This document shows positions 30,724 through 40,234 of a stretch of DNA of 64,000 nucleotides, one piece after another (within the stretch, counting starts at the first letter, position 1; the number at the start of each line of letters is the position of its first letter). The stretch lies in the NCBI GenBank assembly GCA_018401495.1, contig JAGYJX010000021.1, forward strand, positions 186,001 through 250,000, given 5' to 3'. Source of the DNA: Rhodospirillaceae bacterium. GTDB lineage: Bacteria > Pseudomonadota > Alphaproteobacteria > Thalassobaculales > Thalassobaculaceae. The notes below the pieces were generated by a model. It had not been told where the DNA came from. It did no database searches and saw only the letters and a program-made list of their open reading frames with translations. A program made the translations under genes and the position numbers.

Positions 30724-31788
30724 CACGACCCAGGTGCCGGGGTTCGCTCGGTTGGGGCGCCTTGCCGGCGAGCCCCGAGCGTCGGTGACGCGCGGCGACG
30801 GCGGCTTTCCGAGGTTCCAGCCACGCCTGCCCTGGGTCGGCGCCGATCTGCAGACCCTCCGTGATTTTCTGGTGTCGCCGCCCTATCCGCATGACCCGGC
30901 CGAGACCGCGATCCTCGAGTTCACCATGCCGGACGGCACCGGCGACCGCCTGTCGGCGATTCTTGAGCGCCCCCGTCGGCCCCGAGCGGGACGGCCGCTT
31001 GCCGTCCTGGTCCACGGTCTCACAGGGTGCGCCGACAGCCATTACGTCAAGCGTGCCGCCGGAAGGCTGCTGGCGGATGGCTACCCGTTGCTGCGCCTGA
31101 ACCTGCGCGGGGCGGGGAACTGCCGTCAATCGTGCCGCGAGCACTATCATTCCGGCCGGTCCGAGGATCTGGACGCGGTGCTCGCCCAGCTTCCGCCGTC
31201 GCTGCTGGGCGACGGCATGGTGGCGGTCGGCTGGTCGCTCGGCGCCAACCTGCTCCTGAAGGGGCTCGGAGAATTCGGTCACCGGCATCCGATCCGGGCG
31301 GCGGTGGCGGTGTCGGCACCGGTCGATCTGGCGGCGGCCGCGGCTCGCCTCAGCGCGCCGCGAAACTGGCTGTACCATCGCTGGCTGCTGGCGCGCATGA
31401 AGCAGGAGGCGGCGGCGGCGCCGATCCCTGACGACCTGCGAGCGGTCCTAGTGCGGGTCAATGGAATCGTCGAGTTCGACGATCGCATCACGGCGCCGCG
31501 CAACGGCTTCGCCGACGCTCTGGACTACTACGCACGCTGTTCGGCGGTCCGCTTCATGCCGGCGATCCGGGTGCCGACCCTGGTCATCCACGCCCTCGAC
31601 GATCCGTGGATCCCTGGCGCGAGCTATCGGACGTTCGATTGGTCGGCCAACCCGCACCTGACGCCGCTGCTACCGGATCGGGGCGGTCATGTCGGCTTTC
31701 ACGCGCCGGGCGGCCGCGTCTGGTCTGACGACTGCACCCTTGGCTATCTCGATCGGATCCTGAGCGGGCGGCGCTCAGCCGGCCTTGA
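30710..31788 (+). CDS. YheT-family alpha/beta hydrolase (3' end unclear)
   Basis: About 350 codons. The family pattern is clear: GGFPRFQPRLPWVGADLQTLRDFL, AVLVHGLTGCADSHYVKRAA, LRLNLRGAGNC, the nucleophile Ser in AVGWSLGANLLLKGLGE, LVIHALDDPWIPG and GGHVGFHAPGGRVW (His). The start overlaps the preceding hydrolase by 14 bases. The frame has no stop where the protein should end, because it runs on through DNA that is antisense to hemB. A one-base slip near the end would give a stop at 31761-31763 or 31786-31788, and I give the latter. A short convergent overlap with hemB results. Confidence 0.8.
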
Positions 31789-32806
31789 GCCGTTGGGCCG
31801 CCTCGATCGCAAAGTAGGTCAGCACGCCGTCGGCGCCGGCGCGCCGGAACGCCAACAGGGACTCCATCATCACCCGGTCGCCGTCGATCCAGCCGCGTTC
31901 GGCGGCGCCTCGCAGCATCGCGTACTCGCCGGACACCTGGTACACGAAAGTCGGTACGGCGAACGTCGTCTTCACCCGATGCAGGATGTCCAGATAGGGC
32001 ATTCCCGGCTTTACCATCACCATGTCGGCACCCTCCGCGAGGTCGAGCGCCACCTCGCGCAGCGCTTCGTCGCCGTTTGCCGGATCCATCTGATAGGTCG
32101 ACTTCGACCCCTTGCCGAGCGTCGAGGCGGAACCGACCGCGTCGCGGAATGGCCCGTAGAAGCCGGACGCGTATTTGGCCGCGTAAGCCATGATCTGAAC
32201 CTGCCGATGGCCGGCCTCGTCGAGAGCGGCACGGATCGCACCGATCCGACCGTCCATCATGTCGGAAGGCGATATCACGTCGCAGCCGGCCGCGGCCTGA
32301 ACGAGCGATTGCTGGACGAGCACCTCGAGCGTTTCGTCGTTCAGGATTTCGTCGCCGTGCAGGAGGCCGTCATGGCCATGCGAGGTGAATGGATCCAGCG
32401 CCGCGTCGCACATGACCCCAATGTCGATTCCAGCCGTCTTGATGGCGCGGACGGTGCGACAGACGACGTTGTCCGGATCGACGGCGTTGCTGCCGCCATC
32501 ATCCTTCAGCGATGGGTCAACGACAGGGAACACCGCAATCATAGGAATGCCGAGCGCTGCTGCTTCGCCGACCGCATCGACCACCGCGTCGACGGAATGC
32601 CGCACCACGCCGGGCATCGACGGAACCGGGATGCGGGCTTCATCGCCGGAGTGCACGAACACCGGCCAGATCAGGTCGTCGACGCTGAGCCGATTCTCGG
32701 CGACGAGGCGCCGGGACCAGTCGGTCCGGCGGTTGCGGCGCATCCGGGTGGTCGGAAATCCGGGCGCCGGCGCCATGAAGCTCTTAGTCCCGCCATTGAA
32801 CGGCAT
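31775..32806 (-). CDS. hemB: delta-aminolevulinic acid dehydratase (porphobilinogen synthase)
   Basis: HemB joins two aminolevulinate molecules to porphobilinogen in haem synthesis. 343 residues. Conserved blocks: DLIWPVFVHSGDEARIPVPSMPGV, IAVFPVVDPSLKDDGGSNA, IGVMCDAALDPFTSHGHDG (metal region), ISPSDMMDGRIGAIRAALD, YAAKYASGFYGPFRDAVGSA (first active-site Lys in AKYASGFYGP), and MVMVKPGMPYLDIL with the Schiff-base Lys. An ATG at 32776 is an alternative start. The 174 bases to the next, divergent gene should hold both promoters. Confidence 0.95.
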   Translation of the reverse strand: MPFNGGTKSFMAPAPGFPTTRMRRNRRTDWSRRLVAENRLSVDDLIWPVFVHSGDEARIPVPSMPGVVRHSVDAVVDAVGEAAALGIPMIAVFPVVDPSLKDDGGSNAVDPDNVVCRTVRAIKTAGIDIGVMCDAALDPFTSHGHDGLLHGDEILNDETLEVLVQQSLVQAAAGCDVISPSDMMDGRIGAIRAALDEAGHRQVQIMAYAAKYASGFYGPFRDAVGSASTLGKGSKSTYQMDPANGDEALREVALDLAEGADMVMVKPGMPYLDILHRVKTTFAVPTFVYQVSGEYAMLRGAAERGWIDGDRVMMESLLAFRRAGADGVLTYFAIEAAQRLKAG

Positions 32807-32980
32807 CACTCTCTCCTCCACCTCGCTCGGCCACGGGGCGCGATGGATCATAAGCGGTGGGAACGCCGTTGCAATTGTCGGAGTTGGCGGAGCGCCCTCG
32901 CGATTGACGCCGGGGCAGCGTTGACAGCGATGCCGTCGAGTCCGCATATCCGGCGCATCGCGACACCGTCGGAGGTAGCC

Positions 32981-34124
32981 ATGGATTTCGCGCTCAGCGA
33001 AGAGCAGCAGGCGATCCGGGACATGGCGCGGGCGTTCGCTCAAGAGAAGTTGGCTCCGAACGCCGCGGCCTGGGACGAGGACGAGGTGTTCCCGGTCGAC
33101 GTGCTGCGTGAAGCGGCTGCCCTCGGCCTCGCTGGGATCTACGTGCGCGACGACGTCGGCGGGTCCGGACTGGGGCGGCTCGACGCCGCGTTGATCTTCG
33201 AGGAGTTGTCGGCCGGTTGCGTCTCGACCGCGGCGTTCCTGTCCATCCACAACATGGTCTCGTGGATGGTGGACCGGTTCGGCACCGAGGAACTGCGATC
33301 CCGATTCCTGCCGTCGCTGACCTCGATGGGGTCAATCGCCAGCTATTGCCTCACCGAGCCCGGCTCGGGTTCGGACGCCGCCGCCCTCAAGACCCGGGCC
33401 GACAAGGTTGGCAATTCTCATTACGTCCTGAACGGCGGCAAGGCGTTCATTTCCGGCAGCGGCGCCAGCGACGTCTACGCCGTGATGTGCCGAACTGGCG
33501 GCGACGGACCGAAAGGCGTGTCCTGCGTGCTGGTCGAGAAGGGAACGCCGGGGCTGAGTTTCGGCAAGAAGGAACGCAAGCTCGGCTGGAACAGCCAGCC
33601 GACCGCCATGGTGACCTTCGAGGACTGCAAGGTGCCCGCCGAGAACCTGGTCGGATCCGAGGGCGAGGGGTTCCGGATCGCCATGCAGGGCCTCGACGGA
33701 GGCCGCATCAACATCGCGGCCTGCTCGCTCGGCGGTGCCCGCGCCGCGCCTCGAGCAGGCCCTGTCCTACGTCAAGGATCGCAAGCAGTTCGGCAAGCCG
33801 ATCGCCGACTTCCAGGCAACCCAGTTCCGCCTGGCCGACATGGCCACCGAGTTGGACGCGGCCCGATTGCTGGTGCACCGCGCCGCTGCCAGCCTCGACG
33901 CCAAATCTCCCGAGGCGACCCAGCACGCCGCCATGGCCAAGCGGTTTGCCACCGATGTCGGGTTTCAGGTCGTCGACGAGGCCCTGCAGCTGCACGGCGG
34001 GTACGGCTATCTGAAGGACTTTCCCGTGGAGCGCCTGCTGCGCGACCTGCGGGTGCACCGCATCCTCGAGGGCACCAATGAGATCATGCGCGTGATCATT
34101 GCCCGCAAACTGCTCGCCGACTGA
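32981..34124 (+). CDS. acyl-CoA dehydrogenase, probably isobutyryl-CoA type (frame break near 33749)
   Basis: About 380 codons. The N-terminal helical domain (DFALSEEQQAIRDMARAFAQEKL) and the FAD-contact motif SYCLTEPGSGSDAAALKT are clear. KQFGKPIADFQATQFRLADMA and the C-terminal LHGGYGYLKDFPVERLLRDLRV and ILEGTNEIMR (catalytic Glu) follow. The ATG has a GGAGG 5 bases upstream. An extra C near 33749 separates LGGARAA from LEQALSYVKDRKQFG. With the hydrolase and dehydrogenase downstream it would carry out the isobutyryl-CoA step of valine breakdown; substrate by context, not proof. Confidence 0.88.
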
Positions 34125-34165
34125 GGCGGCCAGTCCGATTTTCCCGTCGCTTGCTGGAGAGACCG

Positions 34166-35251
34166 GTGTCCGAAGAGATCCGCTTCACCGTGGACGGTGG
34201 CCTCGCCACCATCGAGTTGACCCGCCCCAGGGCACTGAACGCGCTGACGCTGGGCATGATCCGCGCCATGCACCCGCGGCTGGAGGCCTGGGAGGACGAC
34301 GAGTCGGTCATGGCGGTCGTGGTCAAGGGCGAGGGCGAGAAGGCGTTCTGCGCGGGCGGCGACGTTCGCGCGGTCTACCGGTCGATCGTCGACGACCTCG
34401 GCGGCACGGGACCGTCGGAGCTGTCGGTGTCCTTCTTCCTGGAGGAATACCGGCTGAACCACGCGATCCACGCCTTCTCCAAGCCCTACGTGGCCATCCT
34501 CGACGGCGTGACCATGGGCGGCGGTGTCGGGTTGTCGGTGCACGGCTCGCATCGGATCGCCACCGAGCGCCTGATGTTCGCGATGCCGGAGACCGGGATC
34601 GGCCTGTTTCCGGACGTCGGCGGGGGGTGGTTCCTGCCGCGGCTCCCGGGAGAGGTCGGCACGTACCTGGCGCTGACCGGGGCGCGTCTCGACGCTGCCG
34701 GCGCGCTCGCGCTCGGGATCGCCACGCACTTCGTGCCAAGCGCCCGGCTGACCGGCTTCGAGGCGGCGCTTGCCACCACGATCGGCGAGTCCGACGACGG
34801 CCGCGCGGCGATCAACGACGTTCTCGCCCGGTTCTCGCAACCGCTCGCCGACGACCCGCTGGCCCCGCACCGGGGGGTGATCGACCGGTGCTTCCAGGCG
34901 GCATCGGTGGAGGCGATCCTGGACGCTCTCGACCGCGAGGCGGCCGCTGGCTCGGCGTTCGCGGCCGACGCGGCCGAAACGCTGCGCCACAAATGCCCCA
35001 CCAGTCTCAAGATCTCGCTGGAGCAACTGCGGCGCGGGCGGGCCATGTCGAGCCTCGCGGAAGTCCTGACCATGGAGTACCGGCTGTCGCAGCACTGCAT
35101 GCAGGGGACCGAGTTCTTCGAAGGCATCAGGGCAGTGCTGGTGGACAAGGACCACGCACCGAAATGGAGCCCGGACACCCTCGCGGGTGTTACCAACGGG
35201 TTGGTGGCGCAGCATTTTGCCGCGATCCCTGGTCGCGAGTTCTCGCTCTGA
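34166..35251 (+). CDS. 3-hydroxyisobutyryl-CoA hydrolase
   Basis: A crotonase-fold enzyme of about 361 residues that releases 3-hydroxyisobutyrate from its CoA ester in valine degradation. FTVDGGLATIELTRPRALNAL, CAGGDVRAVY (oxyanion hole) and ILDGVTMGGGVGLSVHGSHRIAT are followed by MPETGIGLFPDVGGGWFLPRLPG, which marks HIBCH over simple enoyl-CoA hydratases. The later blocks LKISLEQLRRG and MEYRLSQHCM agree. I prefer GTG 34166 (GGAGA upstream) to the TTG at 34151. 41 bases after the dehydrogenase. Confidence 0.9.
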   Translation: MSEEIRFTVDGGLATIELTRPRALNALTLGMIRAMHPRLEAWEDDESVMAVVVKGEGEKAFCAGGDVRAVYRSIVDDLGGTGPSELSVSFFLEEYRLNHAIHAFSKPYVAILDGVTMGGGVGLSVHGSHRIATERLMFAMPETGIGLFPDVGGGWFLPRLPGEVGTYLALTGARLDAAGALALGIATHFVPSARLTGFEAALATTIGESDDGRAAINDVLARFSQPLADDPLAPHRGVIDRCFQAASVEAILDALDREAAAGSAFAADAAETLRHKCPTSLKISLEQLRRGRAMSSLAEVLTMEYRLSQHCMQGTEFFEGIRAVLVDKDHAPKWSPDTLAGVTNGLVAQHFAAIPGREFSL

Positions 35252-35333
35252 GCGAGGCTTGACCGAACCACGGCGCGCCGCGAGCATCACACAGGATCGC
35301 ACCATCGAGATCCGGATCCAGGGAGACACCAGC

Positions 35334-36214
35334 ATGGCGACCATCGGCTTCATCGGCCTCGGCAACATGGGTCTTCCCATGGCCCGCAACCTCGTCAAGG
35401 CGGGTCATCGGGTCCAGGGCTTCGACATGGCGGACCAACTGGTGTCGGCGCTGGCCGCGGACGGTGGCGTGGCGACGGATACCGCCGCCGGCGCCGTGGA
35501 GGGTGCCGAGGTGGTCGTTACCATGCTGCCTGCCGGTGAGCACGTTCGGACGGTCTACGGCGAGTCGGTGATCGGCAGGGTGCCCGCCGGAACGTTGCTG
35601 ATCGACTGCTCGACGATCGACGTCGAGAGCGCGCGGGCGGTGGCGGCCGACGCCGAAGCGGCTGGTCTCGAAATGATTGACGCGCCGGTCTCCGGCGGAG
35701 TCGGCGGGCGACCGCCGGCACGCTGACATTCATGGTCGGAGGTCCCGACTCGGCCTTTGCCCGAGCCGAACCGCTGCTGCAAGGGATGGGCAAGACCATC
35801 GTTCACGCCGGCGGTCCCGGGAACGGCCAGGCTGCGAAGATCTGCAACAACATGATGCTCGGCATCTCGATGATTGCGGTCAGCGAGGCCTTCGCCATGG
35901 CCGAAAAGCTCGGTCTCGACACCGCCCGTCTGTTCGCCATCGCGTCGAAATCGTCGGGTCAGAGCTGGGCGATGACGTCCTATTGCCCGGTGCCGGGCAT
36001 GGTCGAGGCGGCCCCTTCGAACCGCGATTTCAAGCCGGGTTTCACCGCCTCGATGATGCTCAAGGACCTGGCCCTGGCGGAGGATGCCGCGCAATCCGTG
36101 GGCGCAGCCACCCCGCTTGGGCATGAGGCCGCGCGGCTCTTCCGGGAGTACGTAGAAAGCGGTCACGGGGCCGTGGATTTCTCGGGTATCATCCAGATGC
36201 TTCGCCAGCGGTGA
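35334..36214 (+). CDS. mmsB: 3-hydroxyisobutyrate dehydrogenase (frame break at 35706-35708)
   Basis: Oxidises 3-hydroxyisobutyrate to methylmalonate semialdehyde with NAD. About 293 codons: TIGFIGLGNMGLPMARNLVKAGH (dinucleotide site), DCSTIDVESARAVA and DAPVSGGVGG (substrate site). After the break follow MVGGPDSAFARAEPLLQ, GNGQAAKICNNMMLG (with the catalytic Lys) and FKPGFTASMMLKDLALA. GGG at 35706-35708 should be GGGG; repair reads GGVGGATAGTLTFMVGG. Third gene of the valine operon. mmsA is not in the window. Confidence 0.92.
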
Positions 36215-36313
36215 TCGTTCGAGAGAGATCGAAACCCATTGATCGAAGTAACTTTATGGTCTAATTGCCCCGACAGGTTCCCTGTGGTTGCGATGATCGG
36301 CTAGACTACGACC

Positions 36314-36829
36314 ATGTCGAATCCCGATACCGGTATTTCTCCGACCGACGTGGGCTCCGTGGTCAAGCGCGAGTACCTCGAGGCCATCAAGCTGATCGAG
36401 CGGCTGCACCGGCAGTTCCTCGAGGTGGTGAAGACCGAGCTCGACCGCATCGGGGTCGAGGACATCAACAACATTCAGGCGCTGATCCTGTTCAACATCG
36501 GCCAGGAGGAGCTCACGGTCGGCGAGTTGACCAACCGCGGCTACTATCTCGGCTCGAATGTCTCCTACAATGTCCGAAAGATGGTCGAGAACGGCTATCT
36601 GGTGCAGGAACGGTCGACGCACGACCGCCGTTCGATCCGGGTCCGGCTCTCGGACAAGGGGCTTGAGCTGTGCGGCCAGATCGGCGCCATGTTTGAGCGC
36701 CACGCCGCGGCTCTCGGCGACTCCGCGATCGCGCCGGACGATCTGAACGCAGCCAGCGTCTCCTACCGCCAGCTTGAGCGGTTCTGGATCTCGATGCTGA
36801 ACTACAACCTGCGCGGCACGATCCTCTGA
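36314..36829 (+). CDS. MarR-family winged-helix regulator, LdtR-like
   Basis: A 171-residue winged-helix protein. KREYLEAIKLIERLHRQFLEVV, DINNIQALILFNIGQEELTVGEL, the recognition helix GYYLGSNVSYNVRKMVENGYL and the wing QERSTHDRRSIRVRLS are close to LdtR, a MarR protein of Rhizobiales that controls an L,D-transpeptidase and stress functions. The 99-base leader is AT-richer than the surroundings (around TTGATC and TCTAAT), so its promoter probably lies there. Targets are not visible nearby; proS is downstream with its own promoter. Confidence 0.82.
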   Translation: MSNPDTGISPTDVGSVVKREYLEAIKLIERLHRQFLEVVKTELDRIGVEDINNIQALILFNIGQEELTVGELTNRGYYLGSNVSYNVRKMVENGYLVQERSTHDRRSIRVRLSDKGLELCGQIGAMFERHAAALGDSAIAPDDLNAASVSYRQLERFWISMLNYNLRGTIL

Positions 36830-36862
36830 CGTTCCGGCCGCCCCTCGGGGGTGGCATTTCCC

Positions 36863-36890
36863 TTGGACAGGCCCGACCCCCTTTCATAGA
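36863..36890 (+). promoter_or_regulatory. possible sigma-70 promoter of proS
   Basis: TTGGAC (36863-36868) and CATAGA (36885-36890) are spaced by 16 bases, 35 bases before the proS ATG. The -10 is weak, so this is tentative. Confidence 0.35.
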
Positions 36891-36925
36891 GTGCGCGCCT
36901 TGCCGCCTCGACGTGAGAATGGGTC

Positions 36926-38239
36926 ATGCGCCTTTCCCGCTACTTCCTGCCGACGATGAAGGATACGCCGCGCGAGGCGGAGATCGTTTCGCACCGCCTG
37001 ATGCTGCGCGCCGGCATGATGCAGCAGGCCAGCGCCGGGATTTACTCGTGGCTTCCGCTCGGCTTCCGGGTCCTGAAGAAGATCGAACAGATCGTCCGCG
37101 AGGAGCAGGACGCCGCCGGTTGGCATGAAGTGTTGATGCCGACCATCCAGTCGGCCGATCTGTGGCGCGAGAGCGCTCGCTATGACGACTATGGCAAGGA
37201 GATGCTCCGCATCAAGGATCGGCACGACCGTGACATGCTGTACGGGCCGACCAACGAGGAGCAGATAACCGACATTTTCCGGACCCACGTGAAGAGCTAC
37301 CGGGAATTGCCGGGCCGGCTGTATCACATCCAGTGGAAGTTCCGTGATGAGGTTCGGCCACGCTTCGGCGTCATGCGCGGCCGTGAATTCCTGATGAAGG
37401 ACGCGTACTCGTTCGACATCGACTTCGAGGCCGCCAAGCGCGCCTACAACCGCCAGTTCGTCGCCTACCTGCGAACCTTCGACCGGCTTGGCCTCAAGGC
37501 GATCCCGATGGCGGCCGATTCCGGCCCGATCGGCGGCGACATGAGCCACGAGTTCATCATTCTGGCGGAAACCGGCGAGAGCGAAGTGTTCTGCCACAAG
37601 GATTGGCTGACCAGCGACGCCGTGCCGTCGACCGTCGATTACGAAGGCGACCTGCAGCCGATCGTCGACGCTTGCCTGGCCCGTTACGCGGCGACCGACG
37701 AGAAGCACGATCCGGCAGCCTGTCCGGTCGCCGAGGCCGATCTCGTCCGCACCCGCGGGATCGAGGTTGGGCACATTTTCTACTTCGGCACCAAGTATTC
37801 CGAGCCGATGGGCGCCAAGGTGGCGGGGCCCGACGGCAAGGACACCGTGGTCCATATGGGTTCCTACGGGGTCGGCGTGTCACGCCTGGTGGGGGGCATC
37901 ATCGAGGCGTCCCACGATGACGCCGGGATCGTGTGGCCGGAGCCGGTCGCGCCGTTCAAGGTCGGGCTCGTGAACATCAAGGTCGGCGATGGCGCCTGCG
38001 ACGCCACCACCGAGGATCTGTACGCGCGCCTGGAACGGGCCGGCGTCGAGGTCCTGGTCGACGACCGCGAGGAACGACCCGGCCCGAAGCTCGCCAACAT
38101 GGATCTCATCGGCCTTCCGTGGCAGGTGATCGTCGGCCCGCGCGGGCTTGCCAACGGCGTGGTCGAGGTCAAGAACCGGCGCACCGGCGAGCGTCAGGAG
38201 ATGACGCCGGACGCCGCGTTGAACCGGCTTGCCGGGTGA
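36926..38239 (+). CDS. proS: prolyl-tRNA synthetase, short alphaproteobacterial form
   Basis: Charges tRNA-Pro. 437 residues, the bacterial form without the editing insertion, usual in alphaproteobacteria. Class II motifs are visible: RAGMMQQASAGIYSWLPLG (motif 1), YHIQWKFRDEVRPRFGVMRGREFLMKDAYSF (motif 2, given in outline) and GSYGVGVSRLVGGIIE (motif 3). The C-terminal anticodon-binding domain (VLVDDREERPGPKLANMDLIG) is intact. No frame break. Confidence 0.96.
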   Translation: MRLSRYFLPTMKDTPREAEIVSHRLMLRAGMMQQASAGIYSWLPLGFRVLKKIEQIVREEQDAAGWHEVLMPTIQSADLWRESARYDDYGKEMLRIKDRHDRDMLYGPTNEEQITDIFRTHVKSYRELPGRLYHIQWKFRDEVRPRFGVMRGREFLMKDAYSFDIDFEAAKRAYNRQFVAYLRTFDRLGLKAIPMAADSGPIGGDMSHEFIILAETGESEVFCHKDWLTSDAVPSTVDYEGDLQPIVDACLARYAATDEKHDPAACPVAEADLVRTRGIEVGHIFYFGTKYSEPMGAKVAGPDGKDTVVHMGSYGVGVSRLVGGIIEASHDDAGIVWPEPVAPFKVGLVNIKVGDGACDATTEDLYARLERAGVEVLVDDREERPGPKLANMDLIGLPWQVIVGPRGLANGVVEVKNRRTGERQEMTPDAALNRLAG

Positions 38240-38285
38240 GGGTGCGCGACTCGGATCGACGACCACTCGCGGAGGGACTGCCCGA

Positions 38286-39532
38286 ATGATCTTCGGAGCC
38301 TTCGAGCGGATGCTGGCGATGCGGTACCTGCGCGCGCGCCGGCAGGAGGGGTTCATCTCGGTGATCGCGGGGTTCTCCCTGCTGGGCATCGGCCTCGGCG
38401 TCGCGACCTTGATCATCGTCATGAGCGTCATGAACGGCTTCCGGGCCGAGTTGATGGGGCGCATTCTCGGCCTGAACGGTCACGCGGCGGTGTACTCGAG
38501 GACCGGCGCCATCGAGGACTTCGACCGGGTGGCGGTGCAGGTGGCGTCGATCCCCGGCATCTTCAGCGTCACCCCTCAGGTCGAGGGCCAGGCGATGCTG
38601 GTGGCTGGCGGCAACGCATCCGGCGGTGTGGTGCGGGGCTGCGGCCCAGCGACATCAAGGCAAAGGCGTTGATCGGGGGCAACATCGTCGCCGGAACGCT
38701 GGACCGCTTCGAAGGCCGCGACGCGGTGGTCCTGGGCGAGCGGCTGGCCTCCCGGCTGCGCGTCGGTGTCGGCGACAAGGTCACCATGATCTCGCCGACG
38801 AGCGCGGTCACGGTGATGGGCAGCGTGCCGCGCATGAAGGCCTACGACGTGGTCGCGCTCTTCAACGTCGGCATGTCGGAGTACGACAACACCTTCGTGT
38901 ACATGCCGCTGGAAGCGGCGCAGGTGTTCTTCCGATCCGGCGAGACCGTCAACGCGCTGGAGATCTTCACGACCGATCCGAACGACATCAGGCGGTTCCG
39001 CATTCCACTTCTGGAAACCCTGCCCACGGATCTCTATTTTTTCGACTGGCAGCAACAGAACTCGAGCTTCTTCAACGCGTTGCAGGTCGAACGTAACGTG
39101 ATGTTCCTGATCCTGACGCTGATCATCCTGGTGGCGGCCTTCAACATCATCAGCTCGCTGATCATGCTGGTGAAGGACAAGGGCCGCGACATCGCGGTGC
39201 TCCGCACCATGGGGGCGACGCGGGGCATGATCACCCGGGTGTTCTTCATGACCGGGGCGAGCGTCGGGCTGGTCGGAACCGCGCTCGGCTCTGCAATCGG
39301 GCTGCTGTTCTGTCAGAACATCGAGGCGATCCGGCAGGCCCTCCAGACCCTGACCGGGGTGACGCTGTTCGACCCGATGATCTATTTCCTCAGCCGGATG
39401 CCGGCCGAGGTCGATCCCTGGGAGGTCGGCACGGTTATCGCGATGGCGCTCGGCCTCAGTTTCGCGGCGACGATCTACCCCGCCTGGCGCGCCGCTCGAA
39501 TCGACCCGGTCGAGGCGCTTCGATATGAGTAG
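38286..39532 (+). CDS. lolC: lipoprotein-releasing ABC transporter permease LolC/LolE type (frame break near 38635)
   Basis: Membrane subunit of the Lol exporter that extracts lipoproteins from the inner membrane. About 415 codons. FERMLAMRYLRARRQEGFISVIAGFSLLGI marks the N-terminus and first helix; a large periplasmic domain is followed by three helices, including NVMFLILTLIILVAAFNIIS, and the family end YPAWRAARIDPVEALRYE. GGGG at 38635-38638 should be GGGGG; repair gives VVRGLRPSDIKAKALI. Only one permease gene is seen, as in bacteria with a single LolF-like subunit. It overlaps lolD by 8 bases. Confidence 0.92.
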
Positions 39533-40214
39533 CGAGCCGGCTCTCCGGCTGGAGGGCGTGACCCGGCGGTTCGGCTCGGGCGACACCGCGCTGGATATTC
39601 TGCGAGGGGTGAACCTGTCGCTGCTGCCGGGCGAACTGGTGGCGCTGGTGGGACCGTCCGGGGCGGGCAAGTCGACCCTGCTCCATATCGCCGGCCTGCT
39701 GGAGAGCCCCACGTCGGGCAAGGTGATGATCGGCGGCAAGGATTGCGCGGGTCTGGGTGACGCCGGGCGCACCCTTCTGCGGCGCGACGCGATCGGCTTC
39801 GTTTACCAGTTTCACCATCTCCTCCCGGAGTTTTCGGCCCGCGAGAACGTCATGATCCCCCAGATGGTCGCGGGGCTGTCGAGCGCTGAGGCCGGAGAGC
39901 GGGCCGACCAGCTTCTGAGGATGGTCGGGCTCGAGGCCCGGGTCGGTCACCGTCCGGCCAAGCTTTCCGGGGGTGAGCAGCAACGGGTCGCCATCGTCAG
40001 GGCGATCGCCAATGTCCCGCAGATCCTGCTGGCGGACGAGCCGACCGGCAACCTGGACCCGCAGACTGCGTCGGAGGTGTTCGACCAGCTTACGCGGATC
40101 GTTCGCGCCACCGGACTGTCGGCCTTGATCGCCACTCACAACCTTGAGCTGGCGGCGGCAATGGACCGCACGTTCGAACTGCGGGACGGGCTTGTCGTGG
40201 AGCGGCCGCGCTGA
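39525..40214 (+). CDS. lolD: lipoprotein-releasing ABC transporter ATPase
   Basis: A 229-residue ABC ATPase that powers lipoprotein release. Walker A is GPSGAGKST (about residue 43), the Q-loop YQFHHLLPEFSARENV is characteristic of LolD, the signature is LSGGEQQRVAIVRA, Walker B is ILLADEPTGNLD and the switch His is in IATHNLELA. Its start overlaps the permease stop, so the two are co-translated. Convergent with the pentapeptide gene, 20 bases away; no terminator hairpin is obvious. Confidence 0.95.
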   Translation: MSSEPALRLEGVTRRFGSGDTALDILRGVNLSLLPGELVALVGPSGAGKSTLLHIAGLLESPTSGKVMIGGKDCAGLGDAGRTLLRRDAIGFVYQFHHLLPEFSARENVMIPQMVAGLSSAEAGERADQLLRMVGLEARVGHRPAKLSGGEQQRVAIVRAIANVPQILLADEPTGNLDPQTASEVFDQLTRIVRATGLSALIATHNLELAAAMDRTFELRDGLVVERPR

Positions 40215-40234
40215 GGGTAAGCCGCGGCGGCCTC

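Noticed and set aside
30638..34081. 1,147-codon plus-strand open frame
   Set aside because: It is a chance join of the YheT-like gene, the antisense of hemB and the first part of the acyl-CoA dehydrogenase gene; no single protein is supported.
36249..36266. TTGATC/TCTAAT as promoter of the MarR gene
   Set aside because: The spacer is only about 15 bases and the -10 is poor; noted in the gene entry but not called.
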